This document shows, piece by piece, positions 9,274-17,345 of a stretch of 64,000 nt of DNA. The DNA lies in the NCBI GenBank assembly GCA_902780935.1, contig CACZHP010000004.1:1-64000 (forward strand). Reading direction: 5' to 3'. The stretch is from an uncultured Bacteroidia bacterium (lineage in GTDB: Bacteria; Bacteroidota; Bacteroidia; Bacteroidales; UBA932). The notes under the pieces are model-generated. The model saw only the letters and a program-made list of their open reading frames with translations, searched no databases and was not told the DNA's origin. The position numbers and the translations under genes were made by a program. The first letter of the stretch is position 1, and every line of letters begins with the position of its first letter.

Positions 9274-9304
9274 ACTTCAAATGTTTAATGGTTGATAAAA
9301 AGGG

Positions 9305-11803
9305 TTACTTGCTTCGCTTGCTCTCGGCAAGCTGCTTGATGGCGAGTTCGATGTTGCCGTCCAACTTCTCGGTGAGCCGCTGCAACTCCAGCTTCTCGGT
9401 CTCCTCAGTGGTATAGCAGTAGTACTCTTCGGGAGATACCTCCGTGGCATAGACTGCCGACTGTGCTCCGCCAAGACCTATCCACACCTCCTTGTACTTC
9501 CTGCCGGGAGCATTGGAGAGGTTGATGGAGAGAATCTGTGCACGCTCCTTGTCGGTGAGCCCGAGCAGAGCCTGTATCTCATCGAACTTGTTCACATACT
9601 TACGCTGGTCGAGGAGAATCTTGCAGTCGCTGTTGTTGATGATGGTACCCTTGACGATAGAGGAAGAGATAATATCCTCGACCTCCTGCGTCACCACAAC
9701 TGCCTCACCGAAGAACTTACGTACCGTCTTGAAGAGGTACTTCAGGTACTCGGCCATGCCCTCCTTGCTGATGGCTTTCCAAGCCTCCTCCAAGAGAATC
9801 ATCTTGCGGATGCCCTTCAGCCTACGCATCTTGTTGATGAAGGTCTCCATAATGATGATGGTCACTATCGGAAAAAGTACCTTGTTGTCCTTGATGTTAT
9901 CCAACTCGAAGACGATAAACCGCTTGTTGAGCAAGTCCAGCTGCTTGTCGGAGTTCAGGAGGAAATCATACTCGCCACCCTTGTAATATGGTTCCAAGAC
10001 ATTGAGGAATCCCCACACATCGAAGTCCTTCTCGCGTGTACGCTTCTCCTTGAGAATATCCTGATACTCATCACGGATAAACTCATAGAAGGTATTGAAC
10101 GAGGGCTTGATGCTCTTGTCGGTGCGAATACGCTCCAAGAAGAGGTTCACGGCATTGGAGAGTGCCACCTCTTCGGCTCTCGTCGGTGGCTCATCATCCC
10201 TTTTCCACAGCGTGAGGATAAGTGTCTTGATGGACTCCTTCTTCTCAATGTCGAACACACCATCCTCGACATAGAAAGGATTGAAGGCTATCGGATCACT
10301 CTCCTCATAGGTGAAGTAGATACCGTCCTCGCCACCTGTACGGGCATTGATAAGGTTACACAATCCCTGATAAGAGTTACCCGTATCGACAAGCAGCACG
10401 TGCGTACCTTGTTCATAATACTGTCTTACCATATGGTTGGTGAAGAAGGACTTTCCACTGCCCGAAGGACCGAGGATGAACTTGTTGCGGTTGGTGATGA
10501 TACCACGTTTCATAGGCAAATCCGAAATATCCAGATGGATAGGCTTGCCCGTCAAGCGGTCCACCATACGCATACCGAACGGAGAGAGTGAATCCTGTCC
10601 TGTGGTCTCCTCAATGAAGAGGCATAGTGCCTGCTCGATAAAGGTGTAGAAGGACTCCTCGGCTGGAAAATCGCCAGCATTGCCGGGGATAGCAGCCCAG
10701 AATAGTGTCGGTGTATCCACCGTATTGTGTCGGGGCTTGGCCTCCATCAAGGCGAGCTGACTGCCTACATCGTTCTTCACACGCTTGAGTTTCTCTCTGT
10801 CATCGCTCCACGCGAAGACATTGCAGTGGGCACGGATAGCCGTGAGTCCCTGACTGTGTGCCTCGTTCAGGTACTCCTCAATCCACTCGCGGTTAATTTG
10901 GTTGGAGCGGCTGTAACGCGATAGCGAGTGCATATTGCGTGCTGTCTGCTCGAACTTACGCAGCATCTCCGCAGAGTCATCTATGAAGAGATACTGGTTC
11001 ACGATGTGGTTGCAGGTGAGCAACACTCCGATTGGTGCGGCAAACGAGAGGCGGCAATCGCTACGGTCTGTTGAGAGACGCTCGTAACGGCTGTCGGTGG
11101 CTACGCTTGTCGGCAGGTCTTCGGGATCGGAGAGCGTATGCAGGCAGAGGTAGTTATCACCAATCTTCATCTCGCCAGCTCCGAGGGTGATGTCCTGCAA
11201 GCAGGTGGTATCCTCCTGCGAGAGCGAGAAGTATTTCTCGATGATGCCCGCAGTTGACTCCGTGCCTGTAATCTCATCGCCCGTAAGACGTGTGAGCGTG
11301 ATGAATCCGCTGTCGTTGATGATGCGCTCGAACTGCTCGCAGCACTCCAGGAATCGGCTTACCGCCTCCTTGTCCTGCATCTCCTTCGGGATGATGAAGC
11401 CACGGGTAAGGGCATTGAAACTGCTGGTCGTGCGGCTATGCTCCTTGGTGGTCTTGGTGAGGAACAGATAACAAGTGTGCTTCAGGTAAGGACGCTCGTT
11501 GAAGTGTCGCTCGAAGGAACGAGAGAGGAAACTGAGGTCTTCCTTCTGAAGTTCCGGGGTGTAGCTCTCCTCAATGAAGAAGTCCTGCTTATGCACGATA
11601 CTATAGTTCGGCAAGACCTTGACCGCCTTGGCCCACGCCGAGTGTATCGCCTCATACTCCGCCTGTGTGACGGTGAAGAGTTCGGGAAGCTCCACGCGAT
11701 AGCAGACCGTGATGTCGGCATCCTTGCTGATGATGCAGTCGTGCTCAACCGACAGAATCGGGAACTTGCTTTCGAGGGTAGCTGCTTTCATTACATTTCT
11801 CAT
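9305..11803 (-). CDS. traG: Conjugation ATPase TraG (VirB4 family)
   Basis: The 832-residue cytoplasmic ATPase powers the transfer channel. An N-terminal VirB4-type domain (about 1-420) is followed by a RecA-like ATPase core: Walker A GPSGSGKSFFTNHM near residue 446, Walker B region MILLEEAWKAI, and the VVTQEVEDI motif. The length is normal for TraG in Bacteroides elements. The ATG at 11803 overlaps the traF stop by 4 nt. A second ATG four codons in is possible. Confidence 0.95.
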   Translation of the reverse strand: MRNVMKAATLESKFPILSVEHDCIISKDADITVCYRVELPELFTVTQAEYEAIHSAWAKAVKVLPNYSIVHKQDFFIEESYTPELQKEDLSFLSRSFERHFNERPYLKHTCYLFLTKTTKEHSRTTSSFNALTRGFIIPKEMQDKEAVSRFLECCEQFERIINDSGFITLTRLTGDEITGTESTAGIIEKYFSLSQEDTTCLQDITLGAGEMKIGDNYLCLHTLSDPEDLPTSVATDSRYERLSTDRSDCRLSFAAPIGVLLTCNHIVNQYLFIDDSAEMLRKFEQTARNMHSLSRYSRSNQINREWIEEYLNEAHSQGLTAIRAHCNVFAWSDDREKLKRVKNDVGSQLALMEAKPRHNTVDTPTLFWAAIPGNAGDFPAEESFYTFIEQALCLFIEETTGQDSLSPFGMRMVDRLTGKPIHLDISDLPMKRGIITNRNKFILGPSGSGKSFFTNHMVRQYYEQGTHVLLVDTGNSYQGLCNLINARTGGEDGIYFTYEESDPIAFNPFYVEDGVFDIEKKESIKTLILTLWKRDDEPPTRAEEVALSNAVNLFLERIRTDKSIKPSFNTFYEFIRDEYQDILKEKRTREKDFDVWGFLNVLEPYYKGGEYDFLLNSDKQLDLLNKRFIVFELDNIKDNKVLFPIVTIIIMETFINKMRRLKGIRKMILLEEAWKAISKEGMAEYLKYLFKTVRKFFGEAVVVTQEVEDIISSSIVKGTIINNSDCKILLDQRKYVNKFDEIQALLGLTDKERAQILSINLSNAPGRKYKEVWIGLGGAQSAVYATEVSPEEYYCYTTEETEKLELQRLTEKLDGNIELAIKQLAESKRSK

Positions 11804-12132
11804 GACTTTCTGTTTTTGAGGTTAGGAATAATCAATCGCAAGAATCGCTTGCGGCTGATGATGTAGCGGGGATGGTTTCGTACAGCCTGTATCTTCATCA
11901 AACCCCACTCGCCATACTTGGCATTGAGGTGGAAGGTCGCCCAGACAAGTACCGAAGCGGAGATGATTCCCAGTGCGATACATATCCATTGGTTCACGCC
12001 TGCCATATACAGCACCATAAAGGCAATGAGTATGGAGAGCAGACCGCCGGCGAAGATGAAGAGGTATTGGCTGCGTAGCCCCTTGAACTCGGGGCTACGA
12101 CCAATCCCTTTGTTGATTTGATAGACCGCCAT
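11800..12132 (-). CDS. traF: Conjugative transposon protein TraF (DUF4133)
   Basis: The 110-residue protein starts MAVYQINKGIGRSPEFKGLRSQYL, the DUF4133 signature. Two membrane helices (about 27-45 and 50-68) are followed by a basic C-terminus. It corresponds to a VirB3-like inner-membrane subunit acting with the VirB4-like TraG, whose gene it overlaps by 4 nt. Confidence 0.9.
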   Translation of the reverse strand: MAVYQINKGIGRSPEFKGLRSQYLFIFAGGLLSILIAFMVLYMAGVNQWICIALGIISASVLVWATFHLNAKYGEWGLMKIQAVRNHPRYIISRKRFLRLIIPNLKNRKS

Positions 12133-12133
12133 A

Positions 12134-12430
12134 TTAGAGAAAGAATGAACGTAAGATGGTGGCGGCTACAATCAGGAAGATACAGGCACCGAACCAAGAG
12201 GCTGCGGTCTTCGAGGTGTCGGGGTCGCCCGAAGAGAACTTCGAATAGACCTTCACGCCACCGATGAGACCAACTACGGCTCCCACTGCGTAAATCAACT
12301 TGGTACCGGGGTCGAAATACGATGTTACCATGTTGGTAGCCTCGGTGATACCTGCGATACCGTTACCCTGTGCGTAAGCACCTACTGTTGCAAGCATAAA
12401 TGCTGCTGCGAATAATACTTTTTTCTTCAT
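12134..12430 (-). CDS. traE: Conjugative transposon protein TraE (DUF4134)
   Basis: The 98-residue protein has a signal peptide (AAAFMLATVGAYAQ) and two hydrophobic helices (about 45-62 and 78-96), the DUF4134/TraE pattern and VirB2 (pilin)-like in size and topology. It is the first gene of the traE-traQ block here, because an ATPase gene on the other strand separates it from traD. A triple-hexamer operator lies 90-115 nt upstream. Confidence 0.9.
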   Translation of the reverse strand: MKKKVLFAAAFMLATVGAYAQGNGIAGITEATNMVTSYFDPGTKLIYAVGAVVGLIGGVKVYSKFSSGDPDTSKTAASWFGACIFLIVAATILRSFFL

Positions 12431-12473
12431 ACGTCGAAATGTTTTTTAGTTATACAAAAAGTGATTTCGACTG

Positions 12474-12481
12474 CGAATATA
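12474..12481 (-). promoter_or_regulatory. Possible -7 element of traE operon
   Basis: On the minus strand the 8-mer reads TATATTCG, one mismatch from TAnnTTTG, 44 nt upstream of the traE ATG. It lies 38 nt from the triple-hexamer operator at 12520-12545. The assignment rests on the short consensus only. Confidence 0.3.
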
Positions 12482-12519
12482 TAGCACTTAATCCATTGAT
12501 TTTCAAATCGGTCTATACA

Positions 12520-12545
12520 TGTCATAACGTGTCATCAGATGTCAT
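12520..12545 (-). promoter_or_regulatory. Triple TGTCAT operator upstream of traE
   Basis: TGTCAT occurs at 12520, 12530 and 12540 on the plus strand, an exact 10-bp period. The surrounding bases closely match the reverse complement of the site at 25258-25283 (shared CTATACA arm, TCATAA, GTGTCATCA). Relative to traE the hexamers read ATGACA. They probably bind an activator or excisionase-type protein of the ICE. Confidence 0.65.
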
Positions 12546-12613
12546 AGTTGGGGTGTTTTGAAGGGTGGATTTTGGGGTGAAAAGAGGTCGTGAGGAGTTA
12601 TAAATGATGTGCC

Positions 12614-12756
12614 AAATTTGAAATAGATTTTGTACCGAAGAGTGAATTTATGGAAATAGAAAATGATAATTTGCACTATTTATGGAAATAGAAATAAGTA
12701 AATCGCATTATTTATGGAAATAGATTACAGAAAATTTGCTGTTTTATGGAAATAGA
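12614..12756 (+). repeat. Array of 14-bp repeats with exact 32-bp period
   Basis: TTTATGGAAATAGA occurs perfectly at 12647, 12679, 12711 and 12743 (steps of exactly 32). A partial fifth copy (GAAATAGA) ends at 12627. The last copy lies between the -33 and -7 promoter elements of the ATPase gene at 12786. A 32-bp period is about three helical turns, so all copies face the same side of the DNA. This is best read as an operator array for that gene. Confidence 0.8.
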
Positions 12757-12766
12757 ATTATTTTTG
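12735..12766 (+). promoter_or_regulatory. Promoter of the DUF4143 ATPase gene
   Basis: TTTG (12735-12738) and TATTTTTG (12759-12766) are separated by 20 nt, close to the Bacteroidetes -33/-7 consensus. The ATG at 12786 is about 20 nt downstream. The fourth copy of the 14-bp repeat fills the spacer. Confidence 0.65.
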
Positions 12767-12785
12767 CAGTAAAATAATATGAATT

Positions 12786-14054
12786 ATGAATACTCAGACA
12801 TTACTATCAATAGTAGCAGACCAGCGTGAGGAGTTGCTAGCGAATGATTACTCGGAGTTGTGCCCACGTCCTGAAGAATCACAACTTGACTTAAAGAGCA
12901 ATCGAGCTCAGGTTGTGATAGGTGTCAGACGATGTGGAAAATCAACATTATGCGAAATGTTCCTTAAGCAAAAGGGGATTGACTTTGCCTATGTAAACTT
13001 TGATGATGACCGAATGGAGGATATGAAGGCAAGTGATTTAGACCATTTGCTTGAAGCATTATATATGACCTATGGAGAGTTCAAATATCTGTTCCTTGAT
13101 GAGATACAGAATATAGAAGGCTGGCCATTGTTTGTCAATCGATTGCTTCGCCAGAAAATGCATCTATTTATTACAGGTTCTAATTCTAAATTACTCAGTA
13201 AGGAATTAAGTACACATCTGACAGGAAGAAATAATAAGGTGGAACTCTATCCTTTCTCATACTCCGAGTATTGTGCAATGAAAAAGATAGATACCACTTC
13301 GCTATCAACAAAAGCAAAGGGTATTCGCAAAAGTACCCTACATGAATATCTTCTACAAGGTGGATTCCCAGAATTGTTCAATGAGAGTAATCGTAGAGGT
13401 TATATTAACGGATTATTGGATGCCATCATCAAGAATGATATAGCAAAACGTTTCAAAGTTCGCAATGTGGAAGCATTACGAAGAATCGCAGCTTATCTTG
13501 CCGATAATTATTGTCAGGAATTTGTCGCAAAAACGGTAGGAGAATTATTCGGAGTATCAAATCATACGGCTGAGAACTATTATTCCTACCTTAAAGAGGC
13601 TTTTCTATTGGTAGGAGTAAATCGTTTCTCATATAAAAGTAAAGATCGTGTAAGAAACGAAAAGGTTTATGTAGTGGATACTGCATTTGTCACTGAACGC
13701 GAGGATAATTTCTCATTGGAAAATCTCGGCTGGAAGTTGGAGAATATAGTATGCATTGAGCTGATGCGTCGCTATAAGCCACTCTTTTGTGATGTTTTCT
13801 ACTATAAGGAAACATCTTCGCAAGTTGATTTTGTTATAGCAAAAGATGGCAATGTACAAGAGTTGATACAGGTATCATACGATATCTCTACTGAAAAGAC
13901 ACGCAATAGAGAGATTAGAGGTTTGAAGAATGCAGCCAAGAAACTAAAGTGCAATAATCTTACGCTTGTAACATTTGAAGAACAAGAAACAATTGAGGAG
14001 GATGGTTACACCATAAATGTTGTTCCTGCTACAGAGTGGTTGCTTAACAAATAA
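12786..14054 (+). CDS. DUF4143-type AAA ATPase
   Basis: The 422-residue protein has Walker A GVRRCGKST (about 46-54) and Walker B YLFLDEIQNI. A winged-helix region lies around 230-275 (VGELFGVSNHTAENYYSYLKEA), and the C-terminal DUF4143 domain has a nuclease-fold-like VDFVIAKDG...LIQVSYD stretch. Such ATPases are common in Bacteroidetes and archaea; their role is unclear. The gene is AT-rich, points against the tra operon and separates traE from traD, so it looks inserted. The winged helix and the upstream repeat array suggest it may bind its own promoter (inference). Confidence 0.85.
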   Translation: MNTQTLLSIVADQREELLANDYSELCPRPEESQLDLKSNRAQVVIGVRRCGKSTLCEMFLKQKGIDFAYVNFDDDRMEDMKASDLDHLLEALYMTYGEFKYLFLDEIQNIEGWPLFVNRLLRQKMHLFITGSNSKLLSKELSTHLTGRNNKVELYPFSYSEYCAMKKIDTTSLSTKAKGIRKSTLHEYLLQGGFPELFNESNRRGYINGLLDAIIKNDIAKRFKVRNVEALRRIAAYLADNYCQEFVAKTVGELFGVSNHTAENYYSYLKEAFLLVGVNRFSYKSKDRVRNEKVYVVDTAFVTEREDNFSLENLGWKLENIVCIELMRRYKPLFCDVFYYKETSSQVDFVIAKDGNVQELIQVSYDISTEKTRNREIRGLKNAAKKLKCNNLTLVTFEEQETIEEDGYTINVVPATEWLLNK

Positions 14055-14077
14055 ATCTTATTTAATTTACTAATAGC

Positions 14078-14120
14078 AAGGCAAGAATCATAATGCACAA
14101 GGCATTACGATACTTGCCTT
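14078..14120. terminator. Long hairpin after the DUF4143 ATPase
   Basis: AAGGCAAG...TAATGC (from 14078) pairs with GCATTA...CTTGCCTT (to 14120) over about 19 bp with two mismatches. It begins 24 nt after the ATPase stop and can act in both directions, since traD ends 111 nt further on. Confidence 0.6.
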
Positions 14121-14159
14121 ACTTGTTAATTGGAGTAGCTGAATACACATATAAACACT

Positions 14160-14185
14160 GACACCCCGATTCACATCGGAGTGCC
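14160..14185. terminator. Second hairpin before the traD stop
   Basis: GACACCCCGAT (14160-14170) pairs with ATCGGAGTGCC (14175-14185) at 9 of 11 positions around the loop TCAC. It lies 46 nt downstream of the traD stop on the minus strand. It may end or attenuate the traA-traD transcript before the ATPase insertion. Confidence 0.45.
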
Positions 14186-14230
14186 AGCCTAGTTAACCAA
14201 ATATATAAACAATGAAAAAAAGAATGTTTA

Positions 14231-15115
14231 TTACATAAATTTATTCCAATCAATCTCGGTACGCTCTAGTTGCTTACCATTCAACCGACGACCTGCACCA
14301 TCAAGATTATCTCTTAGCAATCTATCCACTTGCTTTTCCGTACTGATAGATGTAGTGTAAAAATGATAGATGTCGGAATCTTGAAGTTTATATAAGGTCT
14401 CTGCGGCATCCATAATCTTTTTCTTATCTGTAGTCCTATTCAATAAGACATCTGCCACATTACCCAACTCTTCAAAAGTACAGGCTCCCGAAAATTCCGG
14501 ATCAGGAATAGACTCGGAAGACATCAATTCTTTCATATCCTCTTGCGACAATCTTTTCTGCGGTACAAAATTATCCTCTACATCTTCCGGATTGACATCC
14601 TCATCAATAGGTAACTCAACCTGCTTCAACTCTATTGAGCGTGTCGGAGTCTTGCGAGCGACTTCAGGGTCTTCATAATAGATAATATTGGACTTACCCA
14701 TAACCTCATTCGGGTCATCAAAAACCACAGGCTTAATTTTAGGCTTAGGCTTTTCTTCTACGGGTGACTTCAATGTTTCATCTTGTGAAGTGTCTTCAAA
14801 TCTCTTGGCAAGTTCCTCCACTATTGCTTGAGCTTCCAAATCAGAATAAGATGAAGGTTGAAATGCTTGCTCTTCAGACTGTACCTTCTGCAACATAGGT
14901 CTTTGCATTCTGGCTTTTCGCCTGTCCTTCCTCGCTTTCTCTTCCATCCGTTTCTTTCGATACTTCCACAATCTGATACGGGCAATACGAGCCCAATTGT
15001 GTAACATATTCCAGAAGTCATACATTCGCTGACTGAAAATCATATTCCATACTTTGTATAATATATAGGTTGCTGATACTGCCTTAACTGATAAATAAAA
15101 AATGGTTGTTGTCAT
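14231..15115 (-). CDS. traD: Conjugal transfer protein TraD-like
   Basis: The 294-residue protein has an N-terminal hydrophobic segment (about 4-25) and a very basic stretch (about 45-75: KYRKKRMEEKARKDRRKARMQR). An acidic region follows, and the C-terminal half contains LKQVELPIDEDVNPEDVEDNF. Position and layout match the protein called TraD between traB/C and traE in CTnDOT-like elements; the function is unknown. No signal for cleavage is seen, so a membrane-anchored cytoplasmic protein is likely. Confidence 0.65.
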   Translation of the reverse strand: MTTTIFYLSVKAVSATYILYKVWNMIFSQRMYDFWNMLHNWARIARIRLWKYRKKRMEEKARKDRRKARMQRPMLQKVQSEEQAFQPSSYSDLEAQAIVEELAKRFEDTSQDETLKSPVEEKPKPKIKPVVFDDPNEVMGKSNIIYYEDPEVARKTPTRSIELKQVELPIDEDVNPEDVEDNFVPQKRLSQEDMKELMSSESIPDPEFSGACTFEELGNVADVLLNRTTDKKKIMDAAETLYKLQDSDIYHFYTTSISTEKQVDRLLRDNLDGAGRRLNGKQLERTEIDWNKFM

Positions 15116-15120
15116 AGTTG

Positions 15121-15534
15121 TTAAATTTTAGGTGGTGAAAATCGTTCTTTATAAAGTTGAGTTATCTCCTCAATATTAAGTTCTATATGCTCTGCTATAA
15201 TGTTACTGAGATAGCTTGCAATGCTGGTCTCTGGAGCAATCACGGGTAAAAAGTTCTTGATTTGCTCGTATAGCTGACGATTCAGATACACTTGAACACG
15301 CCCCGACATAGGTGTATTCATCAAATACTTCTGTCTATAGTTGCTCTCTTCCTTTCTTTTGCGAGGCTTGGGCTTTTCTTGCACCACCTCTTCAACAGGT
15401 TCGTCCTCGGTGGTTATGGCTTCATTTAGAATCTCCTGTACAGAAGTTTCATTCTTAGAAACATTATCAGGTTCCCGCCCTGCCATATACCCCCTTATAA
15501 GATCCTCATCGACTTTTACGCTCTTCTTTGCCAT
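15121..15534 (-). CDS. traB: Conjugal transfer protein TraB (DUF3408)
   Basis: The 137-residue product has a disordered, charged N-terminus and a C-terminal DUF3408-like region (about 75-135). That region starts YLMNTPMSGRVQVYLNRQLYEQIKNFLPVI and has the look of a ribbon-helix-helix fold. Its place right after the ParA-like TraA suggests a ParB-like DNA-binding partner. The start is 2 nt after the traA stop. Confidence 0.75.
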   Translation of the reverse strand: MAKKSVKVDEDLIRGYMAGREPDNVSKNETSVQEILNEAITTEDEPVEEVVQEKPKPRKRKEESNYRQKYLMNTPMSGRVQVYLNRQLYEQIKNFLPVIAPETSIASYLSNIIAEHIELNIEEITQLYKERFSPPKI

Positions 15535-15536
15535 AG

Positions 15537-16292
15537 TTATTTCAGTTTAAGTATTTCAAGAAGTTCATTGGCAAGTTCCTGTAATCCGCTTCCTTTGAGT
15601 TGCCCCGCAGGAGGAGGCAACAGCGAACATCGGAAATAGGTACGAGATGACATCGACAACTCCTTCTCGTATCGACAAAGTTCTGGGATACTTGATTTCA
15701 GTACTTTTAATCCTGTCTTCTCCATCAACTCCGAATAGTTCTTGAGTACCTCCACATTGCTCCTGCGCTTTACCTTCGTCCAGAACATATAGATGTCCTT
15801 AAGCGGAATGCCTTTCTTTTCTGCCAAGAATCTCACCACACTGCTTGCGAAGCTGAAACTGCTATCCATTACAAAGTTGTCGGCAGCAATGGGAGTCAAT
15901 ACATAATCCACATTGAAAATGGTCTGTAAAACTCCGGGGACATCCATAGAACCTGGGAGGTCAATAAAAATGATGTCATACTCTCCAGTTTCTGCAAACT
16001 CTCCCGCTGTGGCGCGGGCCTCTTCGGGCCTTACCCTTTTGATAGGATAAATCTTACAACCTCGAAGTCTTTGCTCTTCAAGAAGCGTCATATACCTCTT
16101 GTTTTTCTCCACCATCTCCTTGTCTCGTTCACGGAGATTATAAAGGCTACGCTGGGTAGCATCACAATCCACGATGGCTACACTCTTATCCATCGTATAG
16201 TTCAGGAGGCTGGCAAGGGCTACCAACATTGTACTTTTACCAACTCCACCTTTCTGGTTGCTTACTGCAACAAATACTGGCTTTTTCTTCAT
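15537..16292 (-). CDS. traA: ParA-family ATPase TraA
   Basis: The 251-residue ParA/MinD-type ATPase has a deviant Walker A (SNQKGGVGKSTMLVAL, about 11-20). It also has IVDCDATQRS (about 39-48) and Walker B region IIFIDLPGSMDVP. In CTnDOT-type ICEs this is the first gene of the transfer region and may position the element or the transfer machinery. It is followed by traB with a 2-nt gap. The long AT-rich leader upstream contains the shared operator at 16582-16607. Confidence 0.9.
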   Translation of the reverse strand: MKKKPVFVAVSNQKGGVGKSTMLVALASLLNYTMDKSVAIVDCDATQRSLYNLRERDKEMVEKNKRYMTLLEEQRLRGCKIYPIKRVRPEEARATAGEFAETGEYDIIFIDLPGSMDVPGVLQTIFNVDYVLTPIAADNFVMDSSFSFASSVVRFLAEKKGIPLKDIYMFWTKVKRRSNVEVLKNYSELMEKTGLKVLKSSIPELCRYEKELSMSSRTYFRCSLLPPPAGQLKGSGLQELANELLEILKLK

Positions 16293-16524
16293 AACTGTAA
16301 ATTTTTTAATGGTTAATTACTTATTACATTATTTGTCTATTACTTGGTTTGTTGGTTACTTGGTGATATGGTGACATTGTGCTCACCAACCAATAAGTCA
16401 ACCTTTGTTTGTTGCAACGCCCCAATAATGCAATAATTATTTGCTTGCTTACTCTCACAATTTCACCAATCCTTAATCACTTAATCAAGCAATCAATTAT
16501 TGGTTTGTTGCACCATTTCTGACG

Positions 16525-16532
16525 CAAAGAAA
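16525..16532 (-). promoter_or_regulatory. Possible -7 element of traA
   Basis: The minus strand reads TTTCTTTG followed by CG, a weak match to TAnnTTTG. It lies 49 nt from the operator at 16582, the same distance as between the operator and the -7 element of the exc operon (25283 to 25333). That spacing is the main support. It implies a leader of about 230 nt for traA. Confidence 0.3.
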
Positions 16533-16581
16533 TAGCGAAAAATTGGAATAATCACAATGTCGTCAAGCCTCTGACTACACA

Positions 16582-16607
16582 TGTCATCATATGTCATCAC
16601 ATTGCAT
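16582..16607. promoter_or_regulatory. Triple TGTCAT operator between traA and mobA
   Basis: TGTCAT at 16582 and 16592 and the variant TTGCAT at 16602 keep the exact 10-bp period of the sites at 12520-12545 and 25258-25283. The site lies between the divergent traA (minus) and mobA (plus) promoters and could control both. No gene lies within 16293-16897. Confidence 0.6.
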
Positions 16608-16641
16608 ATAACTCGCTATTTATCAATAGAATACACCTGTC

Positions 16642-16649
16642 TAACTTTG
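16642..16649 (+). promoter_or_regulatory. -7 promoter element for the mob operon
   Basis: TAACTTTG followed by C is a full match to TAnnTTTG. It lies 34 nt after the triple-hexamer operator and about 250 nt before mobA, so the mob transcript would include the hairpin cluster at 16743-16862. Confidence 0.5.
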
Positions 16650-16742
16650 CACCCGAAAGGTCTATGGACGCACGACGAACGGAGTTTTCGGATGCTTCTC
16701 TCTGAGAGGAACGGCGATAGCCAATTTTACGAAGGAAAATTC

Positions 16743-16862
16743 ATGTTCAAGCGAACATAGCAAGTTGTGTTTTGGGCAGCCCGAAACGATTCGGGCAACC
16801 CCAAAACAACTTGCCACTCGCCTGACGGCTCGGGGAGGGATTCACTCCAAAGTCGTGAATCC
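16743..16862 (+). other. Candidate oriT: three adjacent hairpins before mobA
   Basis: Hairpin 1 is ATGTTC/GAACAT (16743-16758). Hairpin 2 is long: GCAAGTTG at 16760 pairs with CAACTTGC ending at 16814, enclosing TTTTGGG/CCCAAAA and a tip CCCGAA/TTCGGG. Hairpin 3 is GGATTCAC/GTGAATCC (16838-16862). Clusters of inverted repeats directly upstream of the relaxase genes are typical of origins of transfer. The nick site cannot be placed from sequence. A role as mRNA leader is the alternative. Confidence 0.55.
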
Positions 16863-16897
16863 ATAGCGGAAGTTAGTAACCAATTAAATGTAAAGTT

Positions 16898-17344
16898 ATG
16901 GCAAATGACAAGAGACAAACAAGAAGAGATGTAACAGGAAGGCGACCTAAAAAGGATCCCGCTGTTTATCGTTACGGCATCAAACTGAATGCTGAAGAGA
17001 ACGGACAATTTGAATTGCGGTTTGCAAAGTCTGGTCTTAAATACAAGGCAAGATTTATAAAGGCAATGATTCTTGACCGTGAAATGAAGGTAGTAAAACT
17101 CGACAAGGCGGCTATAGATTATTACATACGCCTAACGAATTTCTACCATCAGTTTCAAGCCATCGGCAACAACTACAACCAGACGGTGCGAGCCGTGAAA
17201 GCCAACTTCGGGGACAAGCGGGCATTTGCCCTTGTCGCCAAATTGGAGAAAGCCACACTGGAGTTGGTAGTGCTGAGCAAGCAGATTATCGCCCTCACAC
17301 GCGAGTTTGAGGAGAGACATTTAAACCGTAAAAACGGAGGTTGA
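16898..17344 (+). CDS. mobA: Relaxosome accessory protein MobA
   Basis: The 148-residue basic protein has the MobA/MobC (ribbon-helix-helix) look. An N-terminal DNA-binding part (RYGIKLNAEENGQFELRFAKSG, about 26-47) is followed by the helical LTNFYHQFQAIGNNYNQTVRAVK motif shared by plasmid mobilisation accessory proteins. It should bind oriT and load the relaxase. It is 1 nt upstream of mobB, so the two are coupled. Confidence 0.85.
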   Translation: MANDKRQTRRDVTGRRPKKDPAVYRYGIKLNAEENGQFELRFAKSGLKYKARFIKAMILDREMKVVKLDKAAIDYYIRLTNFYHQFQAIGNNYNQTVRAVKANFGDKRAFALVAKLEKATLELVVLSKQIIALTREFEERHLNRKNGG

Positions 17345-17345
17345 T

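Noticed and set aside
12614-12756. CRISPR array
   Set aside because: Repeats are only 14 bp with 18-bp spacers, there are four copies and no cas gene; the last copy is inside a promoter.
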